Shown: in pieces, positions 1 to 8,843 of the stretch
Position numbering within the stretch: position 1 is the stretch's first letter
Layout: every line of letters begins with the position of its first letter
Assembly (NCBI GenBank): GCA_013388685.1
Contig: JACAET010000047.1
Coordinates: forward strand, 1 to 64,000
Reading direction: 5' to 3'
DNA: 64,000 nt
Origin: Chloroflexota bacterium
Lineage (GTDB): Bacteria; Chloroflexota; Anaerolineae; Anaerolineales; Villigracilaceae
Position numbers and translations under genes: made by a program
The notes under the pieces: generated by a model
The model's database searches: none
The model's input: the letters and a program-made list of their open reading frames with translations, nothing else
What the model was told of the DNA's origin: nothing

Positions 1-257
1 CCACCGTCAATCGCTTCCCCAGGTTTCCCGATCACCGCCAGTACCGTCCCCACCTTTGCAGGGGACCCTTCCTCCGCCAGAATCTTCAACACCGTCCCCG
101 AAGCGGGCGCAGGGATTTCCGTGTCGACTTTATCAGTGTTCACTTCAAGCAGGGGTTCCAACTCCTTGACCGAGTCGCCTTCCTGCTTGAGCCATTTAGT
201 GACCGTAACTTCCTCCACACCTTCGCCGAGCAATGGAACCAGAACTTTTGTCGCCAT
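1..257 (-). CDS. 2-oxoacid dehydrogenase E2 (dihydrolipoamide acyltransferase), N-terminal lipoyl domain, partial
   Basis: The reading frame begins MATKVLVPLLGEG and runs off the left edge after about 85 residues. The visible part is a biotinyl/lipoyl attachment domain: the lysine of the N-T-D-K-V-D turn (about residue 47) is the expected lipoylated residue, and a second beta half (ASGTVLKIL) follows. It lies about 100 bases downstream of a fused E1 gene on the same strand, so it is most likely the E2 acyltransferase core of the same complex, which moves the acyl group from E1 to CoA. Only the swinging-arm domain is seen; the subunit-binding and catalytic domains lie outside, so a stand-alone lipoyl or biotin carrier protein is not excluded. 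AGGAG lies a few bases before the start. Confidence 0.85.
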   Translation of the reverse strand, partial: MATKVLVPLLGEGVEEVTVTKWLKQEGDSVKELEPLLEVNTDKVDTEIPAPASGTVLKILAEEGSPAKVGTVLAVIGKPGEAIDG

Positions 258-273
258 AAATTCTCCTTTACGC

Positions 274-330
274 CCCTCACCCCACCCCTCTCCCTGAAAG
301 GGAGAGGGTGCCCGCAGGGCGGGTGAGGGT
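274..330. repeat. Palindromic CCCTCACCC/GGGTGAGGG repeat (REP-like)
   Basis: The stretch reads CCCCTCACCCCACCCCTCTC, then a turn, then its near reverse complement ending in GGGTGAGGGT. An inner hairpin GCCCGCAGGGCGGGT is shared with the copy at 19935-20025, and a shorter relative lies at 33066-33115. It fills the gap between the E1 and E2 genes and could fold in the transcript. No transposase is nearby. Confidence 0.75.
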
Positions 331-360
331 AAATCCTTTGCGTACTCTGCGTCTCCGCGG

Positions 361-2772
361 TTAATGAATCGCTGGATAACGATCAGGATCAACCTCGTGC
401 ATCATTTCATAAACCGTATCAAATATTGTTTCGGCATTCGGCTTGGACCAGTAATCGCCGTCGCTCCCATACGCGGGACGATGCGCCTTGCCTGAGAGAG
501 TCCGCGCGGGGGAATCGAGGTGGAAATAGCCGCCTTGTTTTTCGATGACCTCCTGCATCATATACGCCGTCGTCCCGCCTGGCACGTCTTCATCGAGAAA
601 CACAATGCGGTTGGTCTTCTTCAGCGACTCGACAATCCGCCCCTCTACATCGAACGGCAGAAGCGACTGCACGTCAATCACCTCCGCCTCGATGCCCGCC
701 TTCGACAACTTCTGCGCCGCATCCAGCGCAATGCGGCAGCACGCGCCATACGTGACCAGCGTCACATCGCTGCCCTCGCGGATGACCTCAGGCACGCCAA
801 GCGGAACCGTAAACTCGCCGATGTTATCGGGCAGTCGTTCCTTCACGCGGTAACCGTTCAACACCTCCACCACCACCGCAGGCTCGTCGCATTTCAACAG
901 CGTGTTGTAGAAGCCCGCCGCGCGCGTCATATCGCGCGGCACCAGCACGTTCATCCCGCGCACGAGATGGATAATGCCCGCCATCAGCGAACCTGAATGC
1001 CAGACGCCCTCCAGCCGATGCCCGCGCGTGCGGACAATCACAGGCGCCGCCTGCCCCCCCGCCGTGCGCCAGTGCAGCGTCGCCAGATCGTCGCTCATGA
1101 GTTGCAAAGCATACAGCAGATAATCGAGATACTGAATTTCCGCAATCGGACGCAGCCCGCGCATCGCCATCCCAATCGCCTGCCCCAAAATCGTCGCCTC
1201 GCGGATGCCCGTATCCGTCACGCGGTACTCGCCGTATTTTTCCTGCAAGCCCTTGAAACCCTGATTGACATCGCCCAGCCTGCCCACATCCTCGCCAAAG
1301 GCAATCACGCGCGGGTCGCGCCTCAGCATGGCGTCGAACGCGGCGTTCATCACCTCGAAGCCGAACACCGTCGGCGAAGACGCCGAATACACAGGCTTGA
1401 CCTCCTTCACCTTCAGCGCCGTACCGCTGTACAAATGCGAACCGTATCGCTCGAGATTGACCGCATCCTGTTCATTCTTCCATTGGACCAAAACCTGCTT
1501 GGATGGATTCGCCTCATCGCGCAGGATTCGCAAAGCCTCATGCGCCGCGGCATGAATATCCCGCCTCGTCACCGACGGGAGGTTTGCCAGCCGTTCCCGA
1601 ACATTCGCCAACTCTGACGCATGACTCGAAGTCGTGGCGATCTCATCCAGCATATCCATCACCTGGGCGCGCTCTTCGAGAATCGGGTTGAAATACGCCT
1701 CCCACGCCAGTTTGCGGATTCCCTCCACAGCCTCGTAGTCGGCTTTTTCGAGCGCGGCAAGTTCGGGGTCCGAGATGACGCGGTTTTCGATCATCCACTC
1801 GCGCATCTTGCGGATGCAGTCGTATTCCTCCTCGAACTTGAGCCGTTCGGGAGTCTTGTAGCGTTCGTGCGAGCCGCTCGTGCTGTGTCCCTGCGGCTGT
1901 GTGACCTCGATCACATGCACCAGCGCGGGGATGTGATATTCGCGGGCGGTCTCGGCGGCGGCGGCGTAGGTTTCGAGCAGGGCGGGGTAATCCCAACCGC
2001 GCACCTGATAGAGATCGTAGCCGTGCAGGCATTCGGGTTCGGGGCAGGGTTCGCGCTGGAAGCCGCTCAGGATGGCGGAGATGTTTTCCTTGACCATCTG
2101 AAACTGGTTGGGGACCGAGATGCCGTAGCCGTCGTCATAAACCGTGACGACGGCAGGCGCTTTGAGCACACCGATGGCGTTGACGCTTTCCCAGAACATG
2201 CCCTCGGCGGTGGAAGCGTTGCCGATGCTCGCAAAGGTGACTTCATTTCCGTTTCGCGAAAATTGCGTGAAGCCTTTGAGTTCCTCGAGGCGGCGATAGA
2301 CCACCGAGGCATACGCTAGCCCCACCGCGCGCGGCATTTGCGTTCCCGTCGGGGAGACGTCGGCGGCGGAGTTGTACATTTCGGTTTGGGCGCGCCAGGC
2401 GCCGTCGGGGTTGATGTAGCGGCTGGCAAAATGCGCGTTCATCATGCGCCCGCCCGAATTGGAGTCGTGATTCACGTCGGCATGGGCGTAGAGTTGGGCA
2501 AAAAATTCCTGGATGCTCATCACCCCCAACATGAACATCCAGGTCTGGTCACGATAATAGCCTGAGCGCCAGTCGCCTTTGTGGAAGGCGCGGGCAATGG
2601 CGAGGTTGGCAAGTTCCTTGCCGTCGCCAAAGATGCCGAACTTCGCCTTGCCGCTCAACACCTCGCGGCGACCGATGAGCGAAGCCTGCCTGCTCCGATA
2701 GGCAAGGCGGTAATCCTTGATGATTTCTTCTTTTTCGAGGGGAAGCGAAACCGTACCCTTCTTTTGGGGCAT
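361..2772 (-). CDS. Fused alpha/beta E1 component of a 2-oxoacid (pyruvate or branched-chain) dehydrogenase
   Basis: This 803-residue protein joins E1 alpha (about residues 1-400) and E1 beta (about 470-803), which are separate subunits in many bacteria. The alpha half carries the thiamine diphosphate/Mg motif as G-N-A-S-T-A-E-G, ending in D-D-G-Y-G-I-S, the form I know from fused E1 proteins rather than the textbook G-D-G...N-N. The beta half has FGEDVGRLGDVNQGF and a transketolase C-terminal part (EVIDVQSLLPFD). It decarboxylates a 2-oxoacid and passes the acyl group to lipoyl-E2, whose gene follows on the same strand. The substrate (pyruvate or branched-chain oxoacid) cannot be told from sequence alone. 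AAGGAG precedes the ATG at good spacing. Confidence 0.9.
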   Translation of the reverse strand: MPQKKGTVSLPLEKEEIIKDYRLAYRSRQASLIGRREVLSGKAKFGIFGDGKELANLAIARAFHKGDWRSGYYRDQTWMFMLGVMSIQEFFAQLYAHADVNHDSNSGGRMMNAHFASRYINPDGAWRAQTEMYNSAADVSPTGTQMPRAVGLAYASVVYRRLEELKGFTQFSRNGNEVTFASIGNASTAEGMFWESVNAIGVLKAPAVVTVYDDGYGISVPNQFQMVKENISAILSGFQREPCPEPECLHGYDLYQVRGWDYPALLETYAAAAETAREYHIPALVHVIEVTQPQGHSTSGSHERYKTPERLKFEEEYDCIRKMREWMIENRVISDPELAALEKADYEAVEGIRKLAWEAYFNPILEERAQVMDMLDEIATTSSHASELANVRERLANLPSVTRRDIHAAAHEALRILRDEANPSKQVLVQWKNEQDAVNLERYGSHLYSGTALKVKEVKPVYSASSPTVFGFEVMNAAFDAMLRRDPRVIAFGEDVGRLGDVNQGFKGLQEKYGEYRVTDTGIREATILGQAIGMAMRGLRPIAEIQYLDYLLYALQLMSDDLATLHWRTAGGQAAPVIVRTRGHRLEGVWHSGSLMAGIIHLVRGMNVLVPRDMTRAAGFYNTLLKCDEPAVVVEVLNGYRVKERLPDNIGEFTVPLGVPEVIREGSDVTLVTYGACCRIALDAAQKLSKAGIEAEVIDVQSLLPFDVEGRIVESLKKTNRIVFLDEDVPGGTTAYMMQEVIEKQGGYFHLDSPARTLSGKAHRPAYGSDGDYWSKPNAETIFDTVYEMMHEVDPDRYPAIH

Positions 2773-2980
2773 GTGTCTCTCTCCTTGGTTTTTGGGTGGC
2801 GGGACATCATTTGTAGTCGGCGTGTTCCGGCGCCGATGGACGCGTTATGCCTGCCGCACGGGAGCGCCGGAGGAGGACGCGTCCTGCGTTTTCCATTTAG
2901 ATTGGGATGACTGCAAAGACCTGCACAGGGGAGGATTATAACAAATGGCAATTTGCCATGCCTGGGTTTGCCATCGGGCA

Positions 2981-3346
2981 TCAGCCCGCTTTCAACCGCG
3001 CGCTGATATCCCTTAATTGAGTGAACGCGATGGGTTTAATCAGCACGATGGTCGCCTGTTCGCGCAGGAATTCCGCCTGTACGGCGTCGGCGGTGGTCAG
3101 GATTACCTTGGTATTGAGAAATCGCTCGTCCGCATGCACGAATTTGAGCAAGGTCGCGCCGTCTACAAAAGGCAGGTGCAGGTCCAGGGCAATGACATTC
3201 GGGACATTCTCCCGTTGCAATCGCTGCTGGGCGGTTTTCCCATCCGTGATTTTTTCGACTTCAAACCCCGCCTGTTCCAGGGCTTTTGTGAAGATGTCCG
3301 AGAGGTCTTCATCGTCTTCAATGACGAGCGCTAGATTCTTTGTCAT
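2981..3346 (-). CDS. Single-domain response regulator (CheY-like receiver)
   Basis: The protein has 121 residues and only a receiver domain: acidic pair E10-D11-D12, phospho-acceptor D55 in ALDLHLP, the T/S position in LTTAD, and K104 in LIKP. There is no output domain, so it acts either by protein contact or as a phosphate carrier. No histidine kinase is adjacent; the upstream neighbour on the same strand is a subtilase about 70 bases away. The ATG has AAAGGA upstream, and a TATAAT hexamer at 3371-3376 (minus strand) suggests its own promoter just after a small hairpin (ACCATC/GATGGT, 3380-3396). Confidence 0.85.
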   Translation of the reverse strand: MTKNLALVIEDDEDLSDIFTKALEQAGFEVEKITDGKTAQQRLQRENVPNVIALDLHLPFVDGATLLKFVHADERFLNTKVILTTADAVQAEFLREQATIVLIKPIAFTQLRDISARLKAG

Positions 3347-3370
3347 AGCAAATCCTTTCTTTCTGTGATG

Positions 3371-3376
3371 ATTATA
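3371..3376 (-). promoter_or_regulatory. Candidate -10 box of the response regulator gene
   Basis: TATAAT on the minus strand lies 25 bases before the start codon and just downstream of a six-base-pair hairpin that could end the subtilase transcript. No good -35 hexamer is visible 16-18 bases upstream, so this is a weak call. Confidence 0.35.
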
Positions 3377-3415
3377 AGACCATCCCGGAGAGATGGTACT
3401 TAAGGCTCTTGGAAA

Positions 3416-5794
3416 TTATTTCTTCAGCGCTTCTTTCACCGCCGCGTATACATCCACCACGCCATAGCCATATCCCGCATTCGGAACGCCGCCCTCAAAG
3501 CACCCCAGAGACGTGCTGCCCGTGTAGGGCGCCGCCGTCTCGATGAGAATCTGCTCCGTGCGGTCAATATCGCCGATCAGGCTCGGATCTGCCGACCATA
3601 GCAGCGCTACCGCACCGGCGACGTGCGGTCCCGCCATGGACGTGCCTTCCAGCGCGCCATAGCCGCCGCCCGGCAGTGCAGACAAAATGTCCCTGCCCGG
3701 CGCGACAATATCGGGCTTGATGCGGTTCGAGCCGTCCGCTGTCACCGGTCCGCGGCTGGAGAACTCGGTCACGTTGCCATACTGGTCAATGGCGCCCACC
3801 GAAAAGACCGAGTCGTACAACGACAGCGGCGCGTTCACCGTACTGCAATTCGGACCGTCGTTGCCTGTTGAAACCACAACGAAAATCCCCGCGTTGCGCA
3901 GATGGTTCGCCGCATAGAGCAATGCCTGCGGGTCGCACCCCTCAATCTCAGGACAGCCCCACGAGTTGTTCAACACATCTGCCGCGCGGGTGGGGTCGCC
4001 GTCTGTGAACGGGTTGCCTCCCTGCGGAAACGGCGCCAGCATGAACTGCATGCAGTCGAGATACAACGCCGGGTTGCCGAGGTTGCGGTTCAAATTCATG
4101 CACGCAAACCACGTGGCGCCCGGGGCAATGCCGATGCCGTTCTCCCCCAGCGCTGTGCCAAGCGTGTGCGTGCCATGACCGTTCACATCGTATGGCGATT
4201 TGCCGCCATACCACGGATCGAACCAGTTGTAATCGTCGCCCGATTCCCCGCCGCGGTAACTGTTCCTCAAAGCGGGATGAGCCGCATCCACACCGCTGTC
4301 CGACTGCCCAATCACAATCCCCTCGCCGCGCACGCCGAACTCCTTCCACACCCTGTCTGCGCCGATCATGCTCACGTTCCACTGCACACCATCTGGCGGA
4401 GGCGAGGAGAAGAGTCCGCTCAAGGCGGCGGTTTCAGCCTGGGGGGCAGGTCTCAGCCTCGGGCTGGGAAGGACGCGGTCTACTTCGGGGCGGGTCAGCA
4501 GGTACAGGCGGATGAGAGTCCCGCCGCGTACTTCCATCGCGTTGACCAGATAATACGGCGTGTACTTCACCCCGAACGTATCGAACGTCTCGCGCAGCCC
4601 CGCCTGCGACTCGTCCGCAAAGCGGGTCAACTCCCGATACGCCGCCGTCCGCCGCTCATCAATATTTTGAATTTGCCGCACATTCGATAAATCTGCCTGG
4701 TCTTTCATGATGACAAAGAGACGGTCGCCGTAAAAGCCGTGATTGCCGTTCGTGATGAACAGGATGATGACGACCAGCCACGCCGCCCCTGCACCGACCC
4801 AACCGAGCGCCCCCTTCGCTCCTGACCCTTCGGTACGCTCAGGACGACGCCCTGAGCCTGATTCGGCAAACAGGCGGATTGCCACCCCCGCGAGACCGAC
4901 CACCAACCCCAAGCCGATGGCGAACGCACCCGCCTTGAGCGCCAGCCCGCCGATGTCGCCCAGCAAGATCGTCAGTTCCGTCGGGTCGAAGAAAACGAAG
5001 CCCGCCGCCGCCAGCAGACCTGTGAGTGTCATCCCTGCCGTCCGTGAAGGCATGACTGTCGCTGCCGCAAACGCAAACGACGGGAGCAAGGCAAGCAGAA
5101 TCAATTGCGCCCCGTCGTACCCGATGGCGGAGCCGAGCAAAGCAAGCGTGGCGCCGATGCCGAACGCATCGAGGAGCCTGTTCCCTGTCGTCGCTTCCAT
5201 CAACACCGCCGCCAGCGCCCCCAGCGAAAGCCCCGCCAGCAGGCTCAGCAGGGCATCGGCGGGGGAGCCAAACGCGCCCAACACCGCAAACGGCGCGACG
5301 CCGAACGCCGCCAGCAGAAGCGCAGTCGGAACGCCTCCCGCTTTCCAGTCCAACTTCACCTTGCGAATGTTCGATACGATGACAAACGCCGCCAGACAAA
5401 TCACGATTTGCGCGATTGCCCCCAACTGGTCGTTGTTCGGACCGAGAAAGCGCAATCCGAGCGCGGGGAACGCCATCGCCGCCGCCCCCAGCCACCCGGC
5501 ATAGACCGGCTTGAAACGCTCATCCTTCGTGAAATACCACAACGCCGCCACGACGCCCGTCATCACGAACGCCTGCGCCGCCAGCCCAAGCACGCCCGCC
5601 CATTTGAGGTCGGCAAGGCTGCCCGATGCAATTGCCGTCTGCTCCGTAGACCACAGCACAAAGTGGTAGATGAGCATACAAATCGGCATGGGCAGCGCCA
5701 CCACCAAAAACAACACCAGCGCGCCTGTCGAACGCTTCTTCGGTTCTGCCTGCGGCTGAACGGGTTGATTCGAATCCTGTTGAGTTTCTGCCAT
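3416..5794 (-). CDS. Subtilase (S8) family serine protease with an N-terminal multi-pass membrane domain
   Basis: The first 350 or so residues contain about nine hydrophobic segments; the protease domain follows from about residue 460. The catalytic triad is visible: D499 (QSDSGVD), H540 (NGHGTHTLG) and S719 (GTSMAGPHVAG), with the oxyanion Asn near 645 (STGNDGP). With 792 residues it is longer than a secreted subtilisin and has no obvious propeptide, so the protease most likely sits outside the membrane, anchored by the helical part. The linker at residues 312-328 (GSGRRPERTEG...) appears to be a translated palindromic repeat. It follows an alpha/beta hydrolase by 12 bases, suggesting co-transcription. 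The membrane-plus-S8 layout is unusual; its target is unknown. Confidence 0.85.
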   Translation of the reverse strand: MAETQQDSNQPVQPQAEPKKRSTGALVLFLVVALPMPICMLIYHFVLWSTEQTAIASGSLADLKWAGVLGLAAQAFVMTGVVAALWYFTKDERFKPVYAGWLGAAAMAFPALGLRFLGPNNDQLGAIAQIVICLAAFVIVSNIRKVKLDWKAGGVPTALLLAAFGVAPFAVLGAFGSPADALLSLLAGLSLGALAAVLMEATTGNRLLDAFGIGATLALLGSAIGYDGAQLILLALLPSFAFAAATVMPSRTAGMTLTGLLAAAGFVFFDPTELTILLGDIGGLALKAGAFAIGLGLVVGLAGVAIRLFAESGSGRRPERTEGSGAKGALGWVGAGAAWLVVIILFITNGNHGFYGDRLFVIMKDQADLSNVRQIQNIDERRTAAYRELTRFADESQAGLRETFDTFGVKYTPYYLVNAMEVRGGTLIRLYLLTRPEVDRVLPSPRLRPAPQAETAALSGLFSSPPPDGVQWNVSMIGADRVWKEFGVRGEGIVIGQSDSGVDAAHPALRNSYRGGESGDDYNWFDPWYGGKSPYDVNGHGTHTLGTALGENGIGIAPGATWFACMNLNRNLGNPALYLDCMQFMLAPFPQGGNPFTDGDPTRAADVLNNSWGCPEIEGCDPQALLYAANHLRNAGIFVVVSTGNDGPNCSTVNAPLSLYDSVFSVGAIDQYGNVTEFSSRGPVTADGSNRIKPDIVAPGRDILSALPGGGYGALEGTSMAGPHVAGAVALLWSADPSLIGDIDRTEQILIETAAPYTGSTSLGCFEGGVPNAGYGYGVVDVYAAVKEALKK

Positions 5795-5806
5795 TGCATC
5801 TCTCCG

Positions 5807-6715
5807 TTATTGATCCAACAAATACCTGTCGAAAAACTCCGCCACGCGCCTCTCATACTCCTCCGCCCTTTCGGTATCGAATTGTACATGACCCAGTTCC
5901 GGGTCGAACCACAACTCCTTCGGCTCGCCCGCCGCGTCGTACAGGCGCTGACCGCTGTCCGCCGAAATGACCACGTCGGCGCCGCCCTGCATCAGAAAGA
6001 CCGGGCGCGGGCTGATCTGCGCGATCCACTTCGTTGTATCAATATCCTCAGTTTTGAAGCCGGTCTCCCGTTCCGCCCAGAAGACGATCAACGGCGCGAA
6101 GGGAAAGGCGGGCAGGTCGGTGAAATACTCGACGCTCGTCGAAACCGTATCGTTCAATGACGAAAACGCGCTGTTCGCCACCACCGCCTTGATGTTTTCG
6201 TTCTGCGCGGCATATTGGATGGCAAGCATCCCGCCGTAGGAGTTGCCCAGGATGCCGATCCTCTGCGGGTTCACATCCCCACGCGTAAGCAGGTATTGAT
6301 ACCACGCCGCCATATCGTCCACCTCGTGCATCCCGAACGTGATCATCTCCCCGCCGCTCTGGTCGTGCGCGCGGACGCTCGTGAGCAAAGACCCATATCC
6401 GTGCCGGTACATCATCGCCGCTTCGTTCAACAACTCCTTGCGCGTGGACTTGTAGCCGTGCTGCATCATGATGACCGCGCCGTTCCGCGAAGGGACGAAC
6501 CAGCCAGCCAGTTCGATCCCATCGGGTGAGGTCACAGTCACTTCCTCGAACGGCAGGTTGTAATCGGCGGGTGTCTCTTCGGGGAGTTTGCGCGTCTCCA
6601 CCGGTGCGGTGATCAATCTGTGCGCTTCGTTCCTGGTGAGGTTCAAAACTCCAGCCAAGGCAATCACCAACACGCCGGCTACAACGCCCGGAATGATTTT
6701 GGATGATCGTTTCAT
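5807..6715 (-). CDS. Alpha/beta hydrolase with N-terminal signal anchor
   Basis: About 302 residues starting MKRSSKIIPG, followed by a hydrophobic stretch that fits a signal anchor. The hydrolase fold shows the nucleophile elbow G-N-S-Y-G, a strand-end Asp in GGADVVI and the late His in ELGHVQFD, giving a plausible Ser-Asp-His triad. HGYKSTRKE resembles the oxyanion region of BAAT/acyl hydrolase-like proteins. This start is preferred over one 63 bases upstream because it begins the signal anchor and has AAGGAG upstream; it overlaps the end of the YczE-like gene only slightly if at all. Substrate unknown; probably acts at the outer face of the membrane. Confidence 0.8.
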   Translation of the reverse strand: MKRSSKIIPGVVAGVLVIALAGVLNLTRNEAHRLITAPVETRKLPEETPADYNLPFEEVTVTSPDGIELAGWFVPSRNGAVIMMQHGYKSTRKELLNEAAMMYRHGYGSLLTSVRAHDQSGGEMITFGMHEVDDMAAWYQYLLTRGDVNPQRIGILGNSYGGMLAIQYAAQNENIKAVVANSAFSSLNDTVSTSVEYFTDLPAFPFAPLIVFWAERETGFKTEDIDTTKWIAQISPRPVFLMQGGADVVISADSGQRLYDAAGEPKELWFDPELGHVQFDTERAEEYERRVAEFFDRYLLDQ

Positions 6716-6719
6716 AATC

Positions 6720-7370
6720 TTAATCCGCCACTCCTTTCGCAGGGATCCTCGCGTCGTCGGTTTTATGCGGACGCACATCGAACAACTTGAACGCCCACTG
6801 CACCGACGGACCGATCAACAGCGCAAACGCCAGCGTCCCCCAGCCGGCAGGTCCGCCTAACAGCCAGCCGAGCGTCACGACGATCACCTCGATGGAGCCT
6901 CTCGCCACCCGCACGCTGACGCCCGTCACGCGGTGAATCGCCAGCATCAAACTATCGCGCGGACCCGCCCCCGCGTCCACCCCGATATAGACCGCCGTGG
7001 CAATGCCCTGAATCAACACCCCCAGCAGGAACATCCCGATTTGCAAGGCAAGGTTCTCTGCAGGCATCGGAATCCATTCCAAAAACAAATTCAACCACGG
7101 ACCGATGCACAGAATATTTGCCAGCGTCCCCCAGCCCACCCGTTCGCGGAACACCAGCGCAAGCCCCAAAACGGCAAACCCCATCCACACCGTCATCGTG
7201 CCGATGCGGATGCCCAAAATATCCGCCAGCGCAATCTCCAGCACCAGCCAGGTGCTCGTTCCCAAACTGGCGCGAATCAACAACGCCAGCGCAAGCCCGT
7301 ATAGCAAAAAGCCGAACTGAATAACAATCAAATCCCTTGCAAACCTGTTCCAGCGGATGGGTTTCAACAT
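6720..7370 (-). CDS. YczE/YitT-like integral membrane protein
   Basis: A 216-residue, mostly hydrophobic protein with about five membrane segments. It resembles the YczE/YyaS branch of YitT-like proteins: an early G-x-x-L-x-G-L-A-L-x-L motif and the conserved DAGAGPRDSLMLAI stretch around residue 140. The role of this family is not settled. The start MLKPIRW is chosen over one 69 bases upstream because GAGGAG lies just before it. It heads a minus-strand run with the hydrolase and subtilase, and faces rlmI, which starts 50 bases away in the other direction. Confidence 0.75.
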   Translation of the reverse strand: MLKPIRWNRFARDLIVIQFGFLLYGLALALLIRASLGTSTWLVLEIALADILGIRIGTMTVWMGFAVLGLALVFRERVGWGTLANILCIGPWLNLFLEWIPMPAENLALQIGMFLLGVLIQGIATAVYIGVDAGAGPRDSLMLAIHRVTGVSVRVARGSIEVIVVTLGWLLGGPAGWGTLAFALLIGPSVQWAFKLFDVRPHKTDDARIPAKGVAD

Positions 7371-7419
7371 GGCTCCTCGTTTCAAACAAGCCACCATCAT
7401 ATCATGATACACTCCCATC

Positions 7420-8604
7420 ATGCCACAAATCCGCCTCAAACCCGGACGTGAAAAGAGTCTACTCCGCCGTCATCTGTGGATCTTCTCCGGCGCGATCCAT
7501 AGGGCAGACGGAAACATCGCCTCCGGCTCGACCGTGGACCTGGTCTCCGCCGGTGGGCATTTCCTCGCCCGCGCCTCCTACTCCCCCGCCTCCCAAATCC
7601 GCGCGCGCGTGTGGACGTTCGACGAAGAATCCGTTGACAGCGAATTTTTTCGCAAGAGAATCCGTTCCGCAATTGACATGCGTCGAAGATCGAACGTCGA
7701 AGGTCAATCGAACGCCTATCGCTTGATTTATGCGGAGGCGGATTCCCTCCCCGGTCTCATCGTTGACCGTTATGACGATGTCCTCGTCCTCCAATCCTTA
7801 ACCGCCGGGAGCGAATACTGGAAGCAAACCCTTGCCGACCTGCTCCTCGAAGAGACCGGGCTTGCTGTCATCTACGAACGCTCCGACGCCGACGTGCGCG
7901 AACTCGAAGGGCTTTCCCCAAAAGTCGGTTTACTGCGCGGCGAAACCCCCCCATTCCCGATGACCATTCACGAACATGACCTGAAATTCCTGGTCAACCT
8001 GCAAAGCGGACACAAAACCGGCTTCTACCTCGACCAGCGTCGCAACCGCCTGCGCGTGCGCGAACTGGCAAAAGACAGAGATGTGCTGGATTGCTTCTGC
8101 TACACGGGCGGGTTCACCGTCAACGCACTGGCGGGCGGCGCCCAATCGGTGCTCTCGGTGGATTCCTCCGCCGAGGCGCTGGCATTGTGCAAAGAGAACA
8201 TCACCCTCAACAGCCTGCCCGCGGGCCGCCACACCGCGCTGGAAGGCGATGTCTTCCAACTCCTGCGCAAATTCCGCGACGAAAACCGCTCCTTCGACCT
8301 CATCATCCTGGACCCGCCCAAGTTCGCGCCCACCGCCGCCCACGCCGAAAAAGCCGCCCGCGCCTACAAGGACATTAACCTGCTGGCGTTCAAACTCCTG
8401 CGCCCCGGCGGGGTGCTGGTCACGTTCTCGTGTTCGGGCGGGGTGGATTCAGCGTTGTTCCAGAAAATTGTGGCAGGCTCCGCCCTGGATGCGGAGGTCG
8501 AAGCGCAGATTGTCGAGTGGTTGTCACAGGGGGCAGATCATCCCGTTTCGCTGCATTTTCCCGAAAGCGCCTATCTCAAAGGGCTGGTGTGTATAAAAAA
8601 ATAG
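7420..8604 (+). CDS. rlmI: 23S rRNA (cytosine) methyltransferase, RlmI family
   Basis: The 394-residue protein starts with a PUA-type RNA-binding domain (LKPGREKSLLRRHLWIFSGAI) and continues into a Rossmann methyltransferase. The SAM motif lies in DVLDCFCYTGGFTVNALAGGA, and the catalytic loop DPPKFAP and cysteine motif TFSCSGGV are those of the RlmI/YccW group that makes m5C in 23S rRNA. Length and order match the family. The gene is transcribed alone, diverging from the YczE-like gene, and ends in a strong hairpin terminator. Confidence 0.88.
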   Translation: MPQIRLKPGREKSLLRRHLWIFSGAIHRADGNIASGSTVDLVSAGGHFLARASYSPASQIRARVWTFDEESVDSEFFRKRIRSAIDMRRRSNVEGQSNAYRLIYAEADSLPGLIVDRYDDVLVLQSLTAGSEYWKQTLADLLLEETGLAVIYERSDADVRELEGLSPKVGLLRGETPPFPMTIHEHDLKFLVNLQSGHKTGFYLDQRRNRLRVRELAKDRDVLDCFCYTGGFTVNALAGGAQSVLSVDSSAEALALCKENITLNSLPAGRHTALEGDVFQLLRKFRDENRSFDLIILDPPKFAPTAAHAEKAARAYKDINLLAFKLLRPGGVLVTFSCSGGVDSALFQKIVAGSALDAEVEAQIVEWLSQGADHPVSLHFPESAYLKGLVCIKK

Positions 8605-8630
8605 GACGCGGTGAGCCGCGTCCTATTCTT
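8600..8630. terminator. Bidirectional hairpin terminator
   Basis: A 12-base-pair stem (AATAGGACGCGG / CCGCGTCCTATT) with a four-base loop overlaps the rlmI stop codon. Read on the minus strand it is followed by a run of seven T, ideal for ending the small membrane-protein operon coming from the right; on the plus strand the tail is weaker (CTTGTATAGG). Confidence 0.88.
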
Positions 8631-8648
8631 GTATAGGAATGAGAGACT

Positions 8649-8840
8649 TCAATCGTCCCCTAGGCTGGCAATCGCCCGCAGCAGCCCCAGTACCAGCACA
8701 CCGAGTTTGATACCTTCGCCGGCGGTGAGAGCAGTCTCCCGTTCATTTTTCTCGGCGCGGCGGTGGAGCAGAGATGCCGCAATCAGACCGGTCACCGCGC
8801 CGATGACGGCGCCAAATAGAAGCGTTTTGTTTCTGTTCAT
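8649..8840 (-). CDS. Small membrane protein, 63 residues
   Basis: Starts MNRNKTLLFGAVIGAVTGLIAA, a glycine/alanine-rich single membrane segment of the type seen in YtxH-like or glycine-zipper proteins, then a charged stretch (HRRAEKNERE) and a second hydrophobic piece (GVLVLGLLRAIASLG). It begins 3 bases after a second membrane protein gene on the same strand, so the two are probably co-translated. Function unknown. Confidence 0.65.
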   Translation of the reverse strand: MNRNKTLLFGAVIGAVTGLIAASLLHRRAEKNERETALTAGEGIKLGVLVLGLLRAIASLGDD

Positions 8841-8843
8841 GGT

